A DNA stretch of 64,000 bases, taken from the NCBI RefSeq assembly GCF_019320115.1, contig NC_089586.1, forward strand, positions 806,001-870,000. The letters run 5' to 3'. The stretch's first letter is position 1, and the number at the start of each line of letters is the position of its first letter. A program made the translations under genes and the position numbers. This document shows, piece after piece, positions 21,969-33,500 of this stretch. The notes under the pieces are model-generated. The model was not told the origin of the DNA. It worked only from the letters and a program-made list of their open reading frames with translations, and did not search any database. Origin of the DNA: Miscanthus floridulus. Taxonomy: Eukaryota > Streptophyta > Magnoliopsida > Poales > Poaceae.

Positions 21969-24053
21969 TCAATTCTTTTTAGGTACCCAAACTTGCTTGG
22001 GTCCTTGTAGGTTAGTCACCAAGGACTTTGGTACCCAAATGGCCTTCTTCTTTGGGCCCACAATTGGTGTACCAATGAACTTAGCCTTCACACATTTTGC
22101 ACCCTTATAAAGCATGTAACAAGAATCAAATTTGATTGAGGATATATTAGGAAGCTTGTTCTTGTTAGTTTTGCAATATTGCTCTACATGCCCAACTTGC
22201 TTGCATCTATTGCAAAACCGACCATTGCCCTTCACAAAGCTAGCTTTGGGAGTGACAAAGGCCGCCTTGCCTTTCTTGGGGGTATAGCCTAATCCCTCTT
22301 TGTTGAGAGAAAACCTTTGGCTACCCAAGCACTTTAGCAAGCGGGCATCTCCACTATAGGCATTGCCTAAGGCACGAGTGAGCTCATTCACCTCCTTCTT
22401 GAGGGTTTCATTTTCCACCATTAGTGATGTATCATTCATAAGTGGAGTGGTAATGGTTGTGCTACAAGAAGTGTTAGTGGGAGCAACAATAATGGGTTCA
22501 TGAAAAGATTCATCAATAAGATCACATGTTAGTCCCACATCACATGTTACTATCACTTGCTCCTTCTTGGCTTCCTCCTTCTTGAGTTGCTCAATGAGAG
22601 AGAAGTGAGCCTTTTCAAGCTTAGAGTGAGCTTTGCCAAGCTTCTCATGGGCATCCACTAGCCCCTCATGAGTGGCATTGAGCTCATCAAAGGATTGCTC
22701 AAGAAATTTTACTTTCTTGCGCAATTCTTTGCACTCCTTTCTCTTCATCTCATTGCATGCGTGCACTTGCTCACACATGTCCATGAGCTCCTCCTTGGAG
22801 TACTCCTCATCTTCTTCATCACTCCTACAAGAATCACTTTCATCATCATCACTCTCATCATATTTTACCTTGGTAGGCTTAGCCATGAGGCATGTTGATG
22901 GAGTGTCGAAGATGGAGGGCTTGTCGTTGATGGCGATGCTTGCTAGTGCTTTCTTGATTGATTTCTTGCCATCATCACTAGAGTCATCACTATCCGATGA
23001 TCCATCACTATCCCAAGTGACCACATAGCCTCCACCCTTCTTCTTCTTCTTTTGAAATGTCATCCTCTTCTCCCTCTTCTCCTTCTTTTCTTTCTTGTCC
23101 TTCTTGTGTTTGTTCTTCTCATCTTCATCATTGTCACTATTGTAAGGACAATTGGCTACCACATGATCGGGACTCTTGCAATTATAGCATCTTCTCACAT
23201 ATTCTTTGCTCTTGGTATGATCTCTTCTTTTTCTTGCACCATAGCCTTTCTTCTTCATGAACTTGCCCATCTTGCGCACAAAGAGAGCCATAGCTTCATC
23301 ATCAATATCACTAAGATCCTCATCATCACTTGACTCTTTCTTTGATTTACCCTTGTTCTTGTATGATGATGAGCTAGCCTTGAATGCTACACTCTTCTTC
23401 TTCTTGTCCTCATCTTCCTTCTTGTCCTCCTTGTCATCCCCCTCCCTTTCCACACGGTATGTCTCTTGTGTCATGACTTCACCTAGTACTTGGTTGGGGG
23501 TGATCTCCTTTAATCCTCCTCTTATGATTAGCATTCTCAACATTTCAAACCTTGGAGGTAGACTCATCAAGAACCGATGAGAGACATCATCATTCTTGAT
23601 CTTTTCTCCCATGGCCTTCAAGTCATTGACAATGACTTGCAAGCGATGGAACATCTCCGGTATGCTCTCATCATCTTTCATCTTGAAACCTATCAACTTG
23701 TCCTTGAGAATATATAACTTGGCACTCTTCACCTCCGGTGTGCCCTCATAGGTTTCCTCCAATCTCCTCCACACTTCATTTGCTCTTTCACAATCCTTGA
23801 TTTGCTCAAACACCTTTGGATCAAGGGCATTGTATAGGGTGTTGAGAGCCATTGTATTGCATTGCTTGTTGGACTTATCTTGGTTGGTGGGATTGTCGGG
23901 ATTAATGATAGCATAATCATTCTCGGTTACATCCCATACTTGATCATTGATTGAACCAAGATACACACTTATCTTTCTCTTCCAATAATCATAGCTTGTG
24001 CCATCAAAGAATGGTGGTTTGCCCCCCACATGGTTGAACACAACTTGAGCCAT
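21969..24053 (-). CDS. Copia gag polyprotein
   Basis: This is a 694-residue nucleocapsid/capsid protein starting MAQVVFNHVGGKPPFFDG. The N-terminal half is the retrotransposon gag domain (about 15-200). A lysine/glutamate-rich region follows, then a CCHC zinc knuckle C289-x2-C292-x4-H297-x4-C302, acidic and lysine-rich low-complexity sequence, a likely coiled coil at about 440-510 (repeated AHEKL/AHSKLEKAH units), and a second CCHC knuckle (CNRCKQVGHVEQYC) near residue 620. The gag of this lineage is unusually long, as here. The frame is intact and ends VWVPKKN. Confidence 0.92.
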   Translation of the reverse strand: MAQVVFNHVGGKPPFFDGTSYDYWKRKISVYLGSINDQVWDVTENDYAIINPDNPTNQDKSNKQCNTMALNTLYNALDPKVFEQIKDCERANEVWRRLEETYEGTPEVKSAKLYILKDKLIGFKMKDDESIPEMFHRLQVIVNDLKAMGEKIKNDDVSHRFLMSLPPRFEMLRMLIIRGGLKEITPNQVLGEVMTQETYRVEREGDDKEDKKEDEDKKKKSVAFKASSSSYKNKGKSKKESSDDEDLSDIDDEAMALFVRKMGKFMKKKGYGARKRRDHTKSKEYVRRCYNCKSPDHVVANCPYNSDNDEDEKNKHKKDKKEKKEKREKRMTFQKKKKKGGGYVVTWDSDGSSDSDDSSDDGKKSIKKALASIAINDKPSIFDTPSTCLMAKPTKVKYDESDDDESDSCRSDEEDEEYSKEELMDMCEQVHACNEMKRKECKELRKKVKFLEQSFDELNATHEGLVDAHEKLGKAHSKLEKAHFSLIEQLKKEEAKKEQVIVTCDVGLTCDLIDESFHEPIIVAPTNTSCSTTITTPLMNDTSLMVENETLKKEVNELTRALGNAYSGDARLLKCLGSQRFSLNKEGLGYTPKKGKAAFVTPKASFVKGNGRFCNRCKQVGHVEQYCKTNKNKLPNISSIKFDSCYMLYKGAKCVKAKFIGTPIVGPKKKAIWVPKSLVTNLQGPKQVWVPKKN

Positions 24054-24098
24054 AATTTGACACCGAGGTTGTTAAGCCTTCAATCAAACGGTGACCAC

Positions 24099-24111
24099 GG
24101 CTCCGATACCA
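24099..24111 (-). other. Primer-binding site (initiator Met tRNA type)
   Basis: On the minus strand TGGTATCGGAGCC lies two bases inside the right LTR. It differs by one base from TGGTATCAGAGCC, the site complementary to the 3' end of plant initiator tRNA-Met that is typical of copia elements. The same sequence is at 15644-15656 beside the left LTR. Confidence 0.8.
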
Positions 24112-24113
24112 CT

Positions 24114-26061
24114 TGAAAGGTCCTAATATGGCTAGAGGGGGGTGAATAGCCTATTTAAAAATCTATAAATTAACTAGAGCAATTTGATTAGTATGACAAA
24201 TAGCGTAATGCAAACTTGCTCTAGCTCTACAAGGGTTGCAAGCCACCTATCCAACAATTCTAGTTGCAATGAATACTTAGGCACACAAACTTGCTATGTA
24301 ATTACTCACTAAGAGCTCTCAACCTTGCTACTCTAAAGAGCTCAACTAGATGAATGTAAATAATAAAGCAAGCTCTCAATTCTAATTACACTAAAGAGCT
24401 TGTATCAACTAGTTTGCAAGAATGTAAATGAGTGAGTAGAGTGATTATACCGACATGTAGGGGATGAACCAATCACAAGATGAATATATAGCCAATCACC
24501 GGGAGAATGCCAAAGAAGAGAGACAATCGATTTTCTCCCGAGGTTCACGTGCTTGCCAACACGCTACGTCCCCGTTGTGTCGACCAACACTTGGTGGTTC
24601 GGCGGCTAAGAGGTGTTTCACAAACCTCGTCCACGCGATTGGACACCGCAAGAACCGACCCACAAGTGAGGTAACTCAATGACACAAGCAATTTACTAGA
24701 GTTACCTTTCGGCACTCCGCCGGGGAAGGTACAACTCCCCTTACAATCACCGGAGACGGCCACGAACAATCACCAACTCGTGCCGATCCTCCACCGCTGC
24801 TCCAACCGTCTAGGTGGTGGCAACCACCAAGAGAAACAAGCGAAATCCGCAGCGCAACACGAATACCAAGTGCCTCTAGATGCAATCACTCAAGCAATGC
24901 ACTTGGATTCTCTCCCAATCTCACAATGATGATGGATCAATGATGGAGATGAGTGGGAGGACTTTGGCTAAGCTCACAAGGTTGCTATGTCAATGAAAAT
25001 GTGCAAGAGTTATCCTTTGAGCCGGCCATGGGGCTATAAATAGAGCCCCCATCAAATAGAGCCGTTATACCCCTTCACTAGGCAAAAACGCGCTCTGACC
25101 GGACGCTCCGGTCATACTGACCGGACGCTGGCCCTCAGCATCCGGTCGCCCGATGGACGCCACGCGTCACCGGCTTCAAACGCTGTTTGTCAGAATTCAA
25201 CGGCTACAAAGCTGACCGGACGCTCCGATAAAACTGACCGGACGCTGAAGCTCCAGCGTCCGGTCGTTTCCAGTAAGCTCCCCGAGGCATGTTTTTTCGA
25301 CCGGACGCGTCCGGTCCACCTTGACCGGACGCAGACCAGCGTCCGGTGCTCAACCCTAGCGACTGTGCCGTCTGACAGCTCGACCGGACGCAGCCCTTCA
25401 GCGTCCGGTCGCTGAGTGACCCAGCGTCCGGTCAGTAGACCGACGCCAGCATCATTTCGACCAACTCCATTTCAACTCTAACTTCTTCACCCTTGACCAA
25501 GTGTGCCAACCACCAAGAATTTTGCATCCGGCGCAATAGAAAATAGACATTTCATTTTCCCAAAAGCGCCGAATCCCGCCTCGCAAGCTCGGTGGGAGGG
25601 AGAGAGGGACCCAAACCCATCTCAACCCTGCAAACACCTTGTGCACATGTGTTAGCATATTTTCACAAATATTTTCAAGGGTGTTAGCACTCCACTAGAT
25701 TCTAGATGCATATGCAATGAGTTAGAGCATCTAGTGGCACTTTGATAACCGCATTCCGATACGAGTTTCACTCCTCTTAATAGTACGGCTATCTATCCTA
25801 AATGTGATCACACTCACTAAGTGTCTTGATCACTAAAACAAAATGGCTCCTACATTTTATACCTTTGCCTTGAGCCTTTTGTTTTTCTCTTTCTTCTTTT
25901 CCAAGTTCAAGCATTTGATCATCACCATGCTATCACCTTTGTCATGATCTTCATCATTGCTTCATCACTTGGAGTAGTGCTACCTATCTCATAATCATCT
26001 TGATAAACTAGGTTAGCACTTAGGGTTTCATCAATTAACCAAAACCAAACTAGAGCTTTCA
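24114..26061 (-). repeat. Copia 5' LTR (right), 1948 bp
   Basis: The same TGAAAG...CTTTCA ends as the left LTR. It adjoins the primer-binding site, so it is the 5' LTR in minus orientation. By eye it differs from the left LTR at about 20 substitutions and one single-base gap, mostly C/T and A/G changes. The palindromic TATA block lies near 25030 and the CCGGACGC cluster at about 25095-25440. Confidence 0.93.
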
Positions 26062-26284
26062 GTCAGGAAGGTAGAGTGGTCGTGTGTCTCTCGTGCGCTG
26101 GGCGGCTAAGTCTGCTTCGTCGCTCGACCCCTTGTGGGCTTAGCGCGTTCAATGCGGTAGGTGGCCGTTGTGCTCCACCCTGTCAAGACGCCCTGACGAT
26201 GTGGTACATGACTGCTGAGCCCTGCCATGTCAGTATGATGGGTGTTGGGGTTCATGACCCATGCAAGTTTGAGTGGTCCCATCG
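26062..26284 (-). repeat. Fragment sharing a 55-bp block with the gypsy-like LTR
   Basis: 26062-26116 matches 36806-36860 with two differences (GTCAGGA...AAGTCTGCT). Similarity then fades apart from CTTAGCGC. It is probably the interrupted left LTR of the same decayed gypsy-like element. It is cut on the left by the copia insertion at 26061 and on the right by the solo LTR at 26290. Confidence 0.55.
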
Positions 26285-26289
26285 ACGCT

Positions 26290-27563
26290 TGTGGCAGAAC
26301 CGTCCGAAATAACACACTTACGGAGGCGCTCGTCTTCCATCAAACACTAAGCACCCTGAAAGCAAGCTACAAAGGGCAGTATCCATCGGGCACACCCCAA
26401 GGGAGAGCCCGAAAGATCCACATTTTCCCTAAGGATCTAATAATGAGAATGAGTTACAATACTTAATCCATTTCATACATCCAGGGTTCTTAAAAATTAT
26501 ATTATTACATTTCTAAAGCCAGAGTGCAGAATATTAAATAGTGGAGTTAAAAATAACATCTATCGATACTGAACAAGGATCTGTCTGTGTCTACCAGAAG
26601 AATCATTCACACAACGATACTCCTCAAGCATTACCTGCAACAGGGGTAAATAAACCTTGAGTACACAATATACTCGCAAGACTTATCTGACTAGTGGAAA
26701 TAGTTTCCCGACTCCAAGGGATATGCAAAGCTTTATGGTTGGCTGGTTTCCTTTTTGCAGAAAGCAATACTAATAGTGAGTCCTTATTTATGTTATTATT
26801 ATCAGTCAGGATTAATTTATTATCTAGCCATTCTATGTAAGCACCTGTTCTACTTTCAAGCAAGAGTTGAGCAATCGGTTCTATTTCATTACCTTTCATC
26901 TTTCAGTTCTTACTACGATGCTAGACCAAAAAACAAGCCGTACTAGATTGTCCAGTGATTCACGAATCAATGCCTCCAGCTGGGTACCCCAAAAACACAC
27001 GCCCCGCTTGTAACCCAGGCACAAATAGAACCAACCCATCATCCTCCTGTCATGGGATCTAGGTCTCTGTCCAAACTTGGATCTAAGCCTCCGCTCCTAA
27101 GTCCTAGACTTAGTGCGGTGCAACGACCTCCACCATCCCTGCCTCCAATCAGTCGATCCAGAAAGAGCCGGAACCCACGATAAGAGAGCAACGAGTCTTC
27201 TCTACACCCATACCCAAGTATATGCTCAGGATAATAAATCTGTGACTTGCCTCGAGACTTATGCAATGGTCGGTCCTTAACCGACACAAACAGGGAAAAA
27301 GTGTAACCAAGCTATGGCATGTTGGCTGTAGGACACAACCTCTTACATCCACTAGTACCCAAAACATATCACTGCCCGGTCACCATTGTTTCTTTCCATC
27401 ATTTATCATGAGTGATCATAATTATCACCTATTGTGAGTAACGACAGGTTACTCATGCTACCGAAATCCTAAGCATAGCAGCTACTCGACCTATACTAGT
27501 AGGACTCATAGGTAAATATATTTATGCATGTAGTTTTCATAAAATGCCTGTAACGTAAATGCA

Positions 27564-27606
<43 letters not shown>

Positions 27607-30495
27607 GTGATCATAAAATATGGGTTATGCACCGGGGCTTGCCTTGGGCAGGCGGTGGGTCAACAAAGTCAACACCAAAAGGCTCCGAGGCTCCCTCCTG
27701 TATGAGGATCTCCTCCTCATACTCCTCAATGACCTCTTCGTAGTCCTGTTCGTCCGCAGGCACGAACTCTACCAACTCATGACCTACATACATGAAATGA
27801 TGATGCAACACTTAGTAATACGGCAACAACTCTTAAAATAAAAATACATCTATCAAGCTACTAAGCGAGTTCTACCAACTAATGTGCTAAGTTACCTACT
27901 ATTACCACTAACAAGTATGAAGCATGACATATATTATCTTAGCAACTAAAGGTATTCATACTCTTAATACCGATTTACTCTATATATGATTAAATAGGGG
28001 TACTAGCTACTCTATTTATCAACCTACTCTAGGGCTACAAAAATTATAGTGAGTACATAATAATCTAATGATCTTACTGTAAAAATTTCATGGCTAAAGC
28101 TATCACCGATTTGCCACAAAAATTCCTACAAATATTAAGCTAAGTAATACTAAGCTTTCTAAATCGAATTTATGAACCTATCATTAACATAGATAACTAT
28201 AAACTAACTACACTAACAGATAGATGACATTTTTGGGAACCTAGTAAAATTTGTCTCACTATTTTTGGATACCTACAACATTTACTATCATTTTTCAAAG
28301 TTCAGCTCAAAACTAAATTGAATAAATATTTGTTAAGTCACTGAAAAATGAAAAACCGATTCCTACCCGCGCAGCCCGTGAGCGAGTGGCTCGGCCCACT
28401 CCAGCGCAACACCTGCACACGCAATGCATGGTGCGACCCACGTAGGGGCACGGCCCTGCCGGCCGATGACGGCCTATGACGGGGAGGCCCGCGCGCGCCA
28501 GTCATCATGCAAAAACACCCCTGACCTACCCGGTAATCGCACGAACACTAACATCGCTATTTTGCCAGTCTGCTATCTTACACCTACGCCCCTCCCTCTT
28601 TTCTCCATTACCACGGCCATACCCTCGAGCCCTCCCGCGCGCGCACCGACACGGCGGCGCTAACACCGGTGATTACGCCGGCGAGACCAGCCCTTTCCCA
28701 CCCTATCTAAGGAGCCGATACCTTACTAGGCTTGAACGCGAAGCACTGAACGATGGAAGCATGAGCTGGGACGCCGCAGTGAGGCCGGACCATGGTGGCA
28801 GAGCTCCTGCACTAAAAACTGTGATGTTCTGGTGAGCTACAACAACGCTGAGGCAAATAGAACAACGAGTGAGCTCTAGGCACTCACCACGGACCCAGAA
28901 GAGGTGGCGGTTCGACCGAAGGTGGCCTGAGCCAAGCCGACCGCGTGCGCACAGACGGTGTGGTGGCACACGGTGGTGGCAAGGCTATGTCAGGGGAGGC
29001 TAGGCAGTGGTAGCGACTAGGCAAAGGTGCGCAGGTTGATGAGAATGTGGAGGTGAAGTTGGTGGTGCGATGAATTGACACGAGCTACACTGGATAGGGA
29101 GCTGGCCTTCGACGTGTGCCACGACGGTCTTAATGACCCGGTGAGGGAAAACTCCGAATTGGAGCATGGCACAGTGAGGCTCGTTGCAAGGTGGGGTTAG
29201 GCAGTTGGCTGGCTACATGATGGAGTTGCGGACGGGGTTAATTGGACAGAGGTGTCTCAATTGATCCGAATTTAGAGGAATGGGTCCAGCGACCATGGCA
29301 CCATAGGAATAGGGAAGATCGGCATGGCGTGGCTCATCGCTGCCGTGGCAGAATGTGGTTATCACTTCAATGCACAATCGCGTACGGCTACAGGCCGATG
29401 AGGAAACGGCCAATGTGCTTAGGATCGTGGGCTGCACGGCCATAATCCGCAAGCTGACGATGGTGGCTCGGCCCTACGCGCTGCAGCGGATGGCGCCAGT
29501 CTAAGGAGGCAGCAGCGTAGCGTCGTTGAGCACCGAAGTGATGGCAAGGCAGGCAACGTGTGGGCAATGCCATAAGTGGCCACGCGTGCATGGTACTACT
29601 AGGTGGGCGTGAGGCGGTAGAGCGGCTAGGTGGACGCGACGGCAGTGGCAGGGCGCATGTGATGACTTCGCACAAGCAACCATGGCCAGCAGCAACACAG
29701 TGACGCGATGCACGGGCTCAGTGACATGGCGAAGTGGTGGCAATGGTCGAGCCAGAGCAGCGGGCCCATGACGTCGACGGTGGTGGCTGAGTGGCTAGGA
29801 TGCCGGGCACGGCATGCACGTGCGTGTGCGTGCGTGGCATAACTGGGCGCAGCAACGGCGGCGTGGCCTATAGCACGGGGCCAGTGGCAGGACCGGCCAG
29901 CGCGATGGCCCATGTGCGGCGTGTGTGTTTGGCAGCAGGCGTGGCGATGCCGAGTGCCGGCACGATGATCGCACCCAGACGCTGCAACCGTGTCATGCAC
30001 ACTTTTTAAAACTGCTCAAAAATTCAACTTATAGCTAAACTAACTATTTAACACTCGAGATGGGATGTCAAGCTACTAAAACAAACCCTAAAACCATGCT
30101 ACTACTTAAACTAATTCTCCTATAAAAATTCCCAAACTTTGCTTTGTCGATCCATTTTCCGACTTAAGAAAATGACTAAGTTTTTGTTCAAATTCGCATC
30201 AACTTTGATTTCCAAGCTATTAAGTAAGCTATCTAGCGAATCCTGTCCAAGCTATTATAGTGTGTACTACAAACTTTATTAAAGTGCTAGGTATGTGTTC
30301 TATAGCATTTTTGTTCAATAAAAATTCATCTAGAACCCTAAGTGACACAACGCGACATGAAAAATAACATTTGTTTCGCGTTTCCGATGAACGTTTCAAG
30401 TTACGTATATTGCTTTACACACATTTACACATAAGTATGATGCTCATGCAGTGTTTTAGCAAAAGACTATATAGTGTAACACCAAGGGTGTTACA
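26290..30495 (-). mobile_element. Solo LTR, 4.2 kb, Ty3/gypsy (Tekay/Del-like), with 5-bp target duplication
   Basis: On the minus strand it starts TGTAACACCCTTGGTGTTAC and ends GGTTCTGCCACA. ACGCT is repeated exactly at 26285-26289 and 30496-30500, marking a clean insertion, and no internal gag-pol lies between. LTRs of this length with TGTAACACC starts are typical of the Tekay/Del chromoviruses of grasses; the lineage is inferred. It contains a (TA)n tract at 27568-27602 and a GC-rich block at 28370-30000 whose ORFs have no known domain. The segment 26580-27300 is related, inverted, to 52260-53060. Confidence 0.85.
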
Positions 30496-30500
30496 ACGCT

Positions 30501-33500
30501 ATACCAGCCTTGCCTTTAGGAAGGTCTCGATTTCCCTGACCTTATGCGGGCGTCTGACATTGGGTGTGGCCTCCTGTGGTTCGCCACACATCGCAGGGTT
30601 CTCTGGTTGCTCTATCTATCTCTAGCCTATAAATGGAGACCTTCCTACTATTTAAACCACTCATGGCTACAACTTCGAGTCCTCCCAGATTTCCCTAAAT
30701 GGCTAGATGTTGGGAGGCAAAGAGACAAGAGAGAAAAGTTTGAGGAAAATCGTGCGGTCCTTGTTATACGTCCCACTAGGGGTCACCTATGATGGCCAGG
30801 GCCAATATCGCCCCTTCCAATAGCTGGTGCTAAAAGGGAATTTGCGAGCAAGGGAGTAGGAGGTAGCGTGGGCACCGAGTTTGGTCGTATGCGACCTTGG
30901 GCCTCCATCCTACTACCGCTTCTTGCTCCAGACCATGTTAGTTTGGATGTCCAAAGCGAGCGATGGCTAGGGACATTTCCGGGCTCCTCCCATGTCCTGC
31001 TTGTTGGCCGGTAGTGCGTCGTGATCTTTGAGGGACGTCACTTAACGCCCGCATCGTGCCGTTCATAGAATGGGAGGAGGATGAAGCAACACTACCTTAT
31101 CACGCTGCCTACGCTGAGCAAGGCACAGTTGTGACACGGGCACGCTTCGGTCACTGACTAGTCTACTTTTGCCATTGTGAGGATGGGGACAGCTCATGTT
31201 GGCTTGGTGGGCTCCATGCTTTCTAGGAGTGCTTCTTAGAAGTCTCCTGGTGCACGTGGGGGCCTCCTAGATCTATTGGAGCCATCGTCCTCCTTCTGTG
31301 CTCCGGCCATGGGAGCATGATGCTTGTAAGAGGGATGGTGGGGCAAGCCTTGACCCTACCTTCCTTGCTTTTGTAGCATTCACCTTCTGGCCTTTCGAGG
31401 CACCACCAGCGAGGGTGGCCCTGTATCCTTTGTACTTCTTGTTTTTTGAGCGACATCGTTGCTCTTGTACTTGTGGATACTAAGGTGAGAGTTCCCTTTT
31501 CTTAACGCTGATGCTTTCTTTACGAAGGTGACGAGCCTCTGGATCACAGAGGACAGATTCACGGGTAGGTCCTTCTTGCTAATGGTGTAAGGAAATGCTT
31601 CCTTGACCTCTATGCACATAGTCATGAGGGTTTTTGTGAACGCGCGTTGGCTCGTAAGTCTTGGACCTTTTGTTTCTTCCACGTGACCGAGCCGTGATCA
31701 CGCTTTGGGCTCCGCATTACAAGTCACCCTAGTCATTTGCTTCATTGATCTCTCCCGAAGATGTCATGGACCTCTAACAGTTTATGAGTCTCTAGAGCTG
31801 GCCTTAGGTCTGAGACCTAGGACATAGGGAGGAGTTAATCGGGGCTTGGCCCTGACTCTTTTTGGGGTCGTGGGGTCCCAACTCTGTTTTTTCTGGCATC
31901 TTTGTCGAGCTCGAGAGGTCATGCTGCCTTGTTAAAGATGGGTTTGGTTTCACCCCACATGGGGAGAGGCATGTCCACCGTAACCATGTGGTTGGAGCGG
32001 TGCGCCTCGTTGGGGTCAATGGGTAATTCAAGCGTGACCCGATATCCTCCCCAATCGACATGGAGTTCGACTATGCATCGTTGAGAGATTCCCATAAATC
32101 ATCAGCCGTCAAGCCCGTCGGTCCCCAACCGCCTTCGTAGCGGCCAGAGGGCAAGATGCCTCCCCTTAGAGGGGGTCAACCCAGGCAACTTCGAAGCAAA
32201 TGACTCAAACACAAAGAGAGATGGTCATGTGGCTCCGCACCACCGATTAGTGTCGTAGGGGCCCATCTCCTCCCTACCCCTATTCCTTTTGCGGCCTTGA
32301 GCCCTTCTAAGAGCCGGCCCAAGAGAGATTTTCCTAAGCAGGACACGGGGGCGTGGTTGCGGTGGGTCGCTTTGTGCACAATCTTGGGGGTTGTTGGCCT
32401 CCCCGGTCATGTCGTGGCATAATGGCGCCCACTCACGAGCGATCATGCGCCATGAAATATGAGCATGTAAATCAAAATGATATGGAAAAAGTGGGGAAGT
32501 GCAAAGCTTGACTCACACTGCTATGTGGGCAATCGCTGCTCCACTTTTCCTCCGATCCCTTCACCTGCTCTACATGATTTCCATGATGGTTAGTAAATGA
32601 AGATGAATACGTGTGTGCTCGAGGTATCCATCATGGCTGGTTCCTGTGGCTATAAATCAAGGATCTGGCATGGCAGGAGGATTCATGTTGTTCTTTGATG
32701 CTTGCCCTGTCGCTTCTTCCTTCTTGTGTTCGTGCGCTCATGGCTTCCTTTCTTGGCTGGCATGATGGATCGCGGTGAGCATTCATGGGAAGATGTGCTA
32801 GAAGTTGATGGTCCACCGCCATGTCTCTGAGTTTTGCTGCGCGGACAGGGGTGAGTGTTTAAACAATGTTTTGAGTTTGATGCAGACCTGAGTTGACCGT
32901 CTCACTTCTCAGGGATATCTCCCATGCTGCTTTGGGAGGTGCCACTGGCATTGCCTGGCCAGGGCCTCATCGGTGGTGGGGTTGAGTTCATCTTCGTCGT
33001 CTTCGGGTGGCCATCGAGAGTTTCACTGTCTCATCTGCAAGGCAGATGAAGCTCACCGGTGGTTTCCATGGCTACCCATGAGGTGAGGTGGCTAGAGCTC
33101 AACCTTAATGCCGCTAAGGTTGCTCTTGCTGCCTTAGAGGGTGAAACCACTGCCGTACAGGCGGTGACCGCCAGTGCCTAGGCTCGCATTGTAGGTAAGG
33201 GTTTCCCTTGTCTTGTTGTCTGGATGGATGGCCACAGCTTTTGACCTTTGTGTTGGCTTGATGCCAACATAGGAGGAGGAGCTGGCGGCTTCTCGCCATG
33301 AAGAGGAGGTGGCTCACCTCTGGGGGTTCATTGTAGCGGAGGACCACGAGTGGGCGGTGGTAGCAGGAATTCAGCAAGGGGCCAGTGTCGCCCTTGTCGC
33401 CATGCAGCTACAGACTAGGATGAACCTCTATTGGGTGATGCCTGGGTTCTCGAAGCACGTCGGGTAGGAGGAGCAGATAGCATGGGTCAATGACTTCACC

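Larger units (their letters stand above)
15659..26061 (-). mobile_element. Ty1-copia retrotransposon, SIRE/Maximus-like, on the minus strand
   Basis: This is a 10.4 kb element. The LTRs at 15659-17607 and 24114-26061 both have TGAAAG...CTTTCA ends. The internal part of 6.5 kb has, in minus orientation, a primer-binding site next to the right LTR, gag (24053-21969), pol (21925-18725), a non-coding tail with several polypurine runs, and the left LTR. The domain order protease, integrase, reverse transcriptase, RNase H is that of Ty1-copia. Gag type, long LTRs and multiple purine tracts suggest the SIRE/Maximus lineage. The two LTRs differ at roughly 20 positions, so insertion was recent. The right flank begins GTCAG, but no matching left target duplication exists because the left side continues into another partial copy. 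Confidence 0.92.

Noticed and set aside
28370..30000. GC-rich ORFs considered as host genes
   Set aside because: They lie inside a solo LTR with exact target duplications, overlap on both strands, and show only compositional bias.
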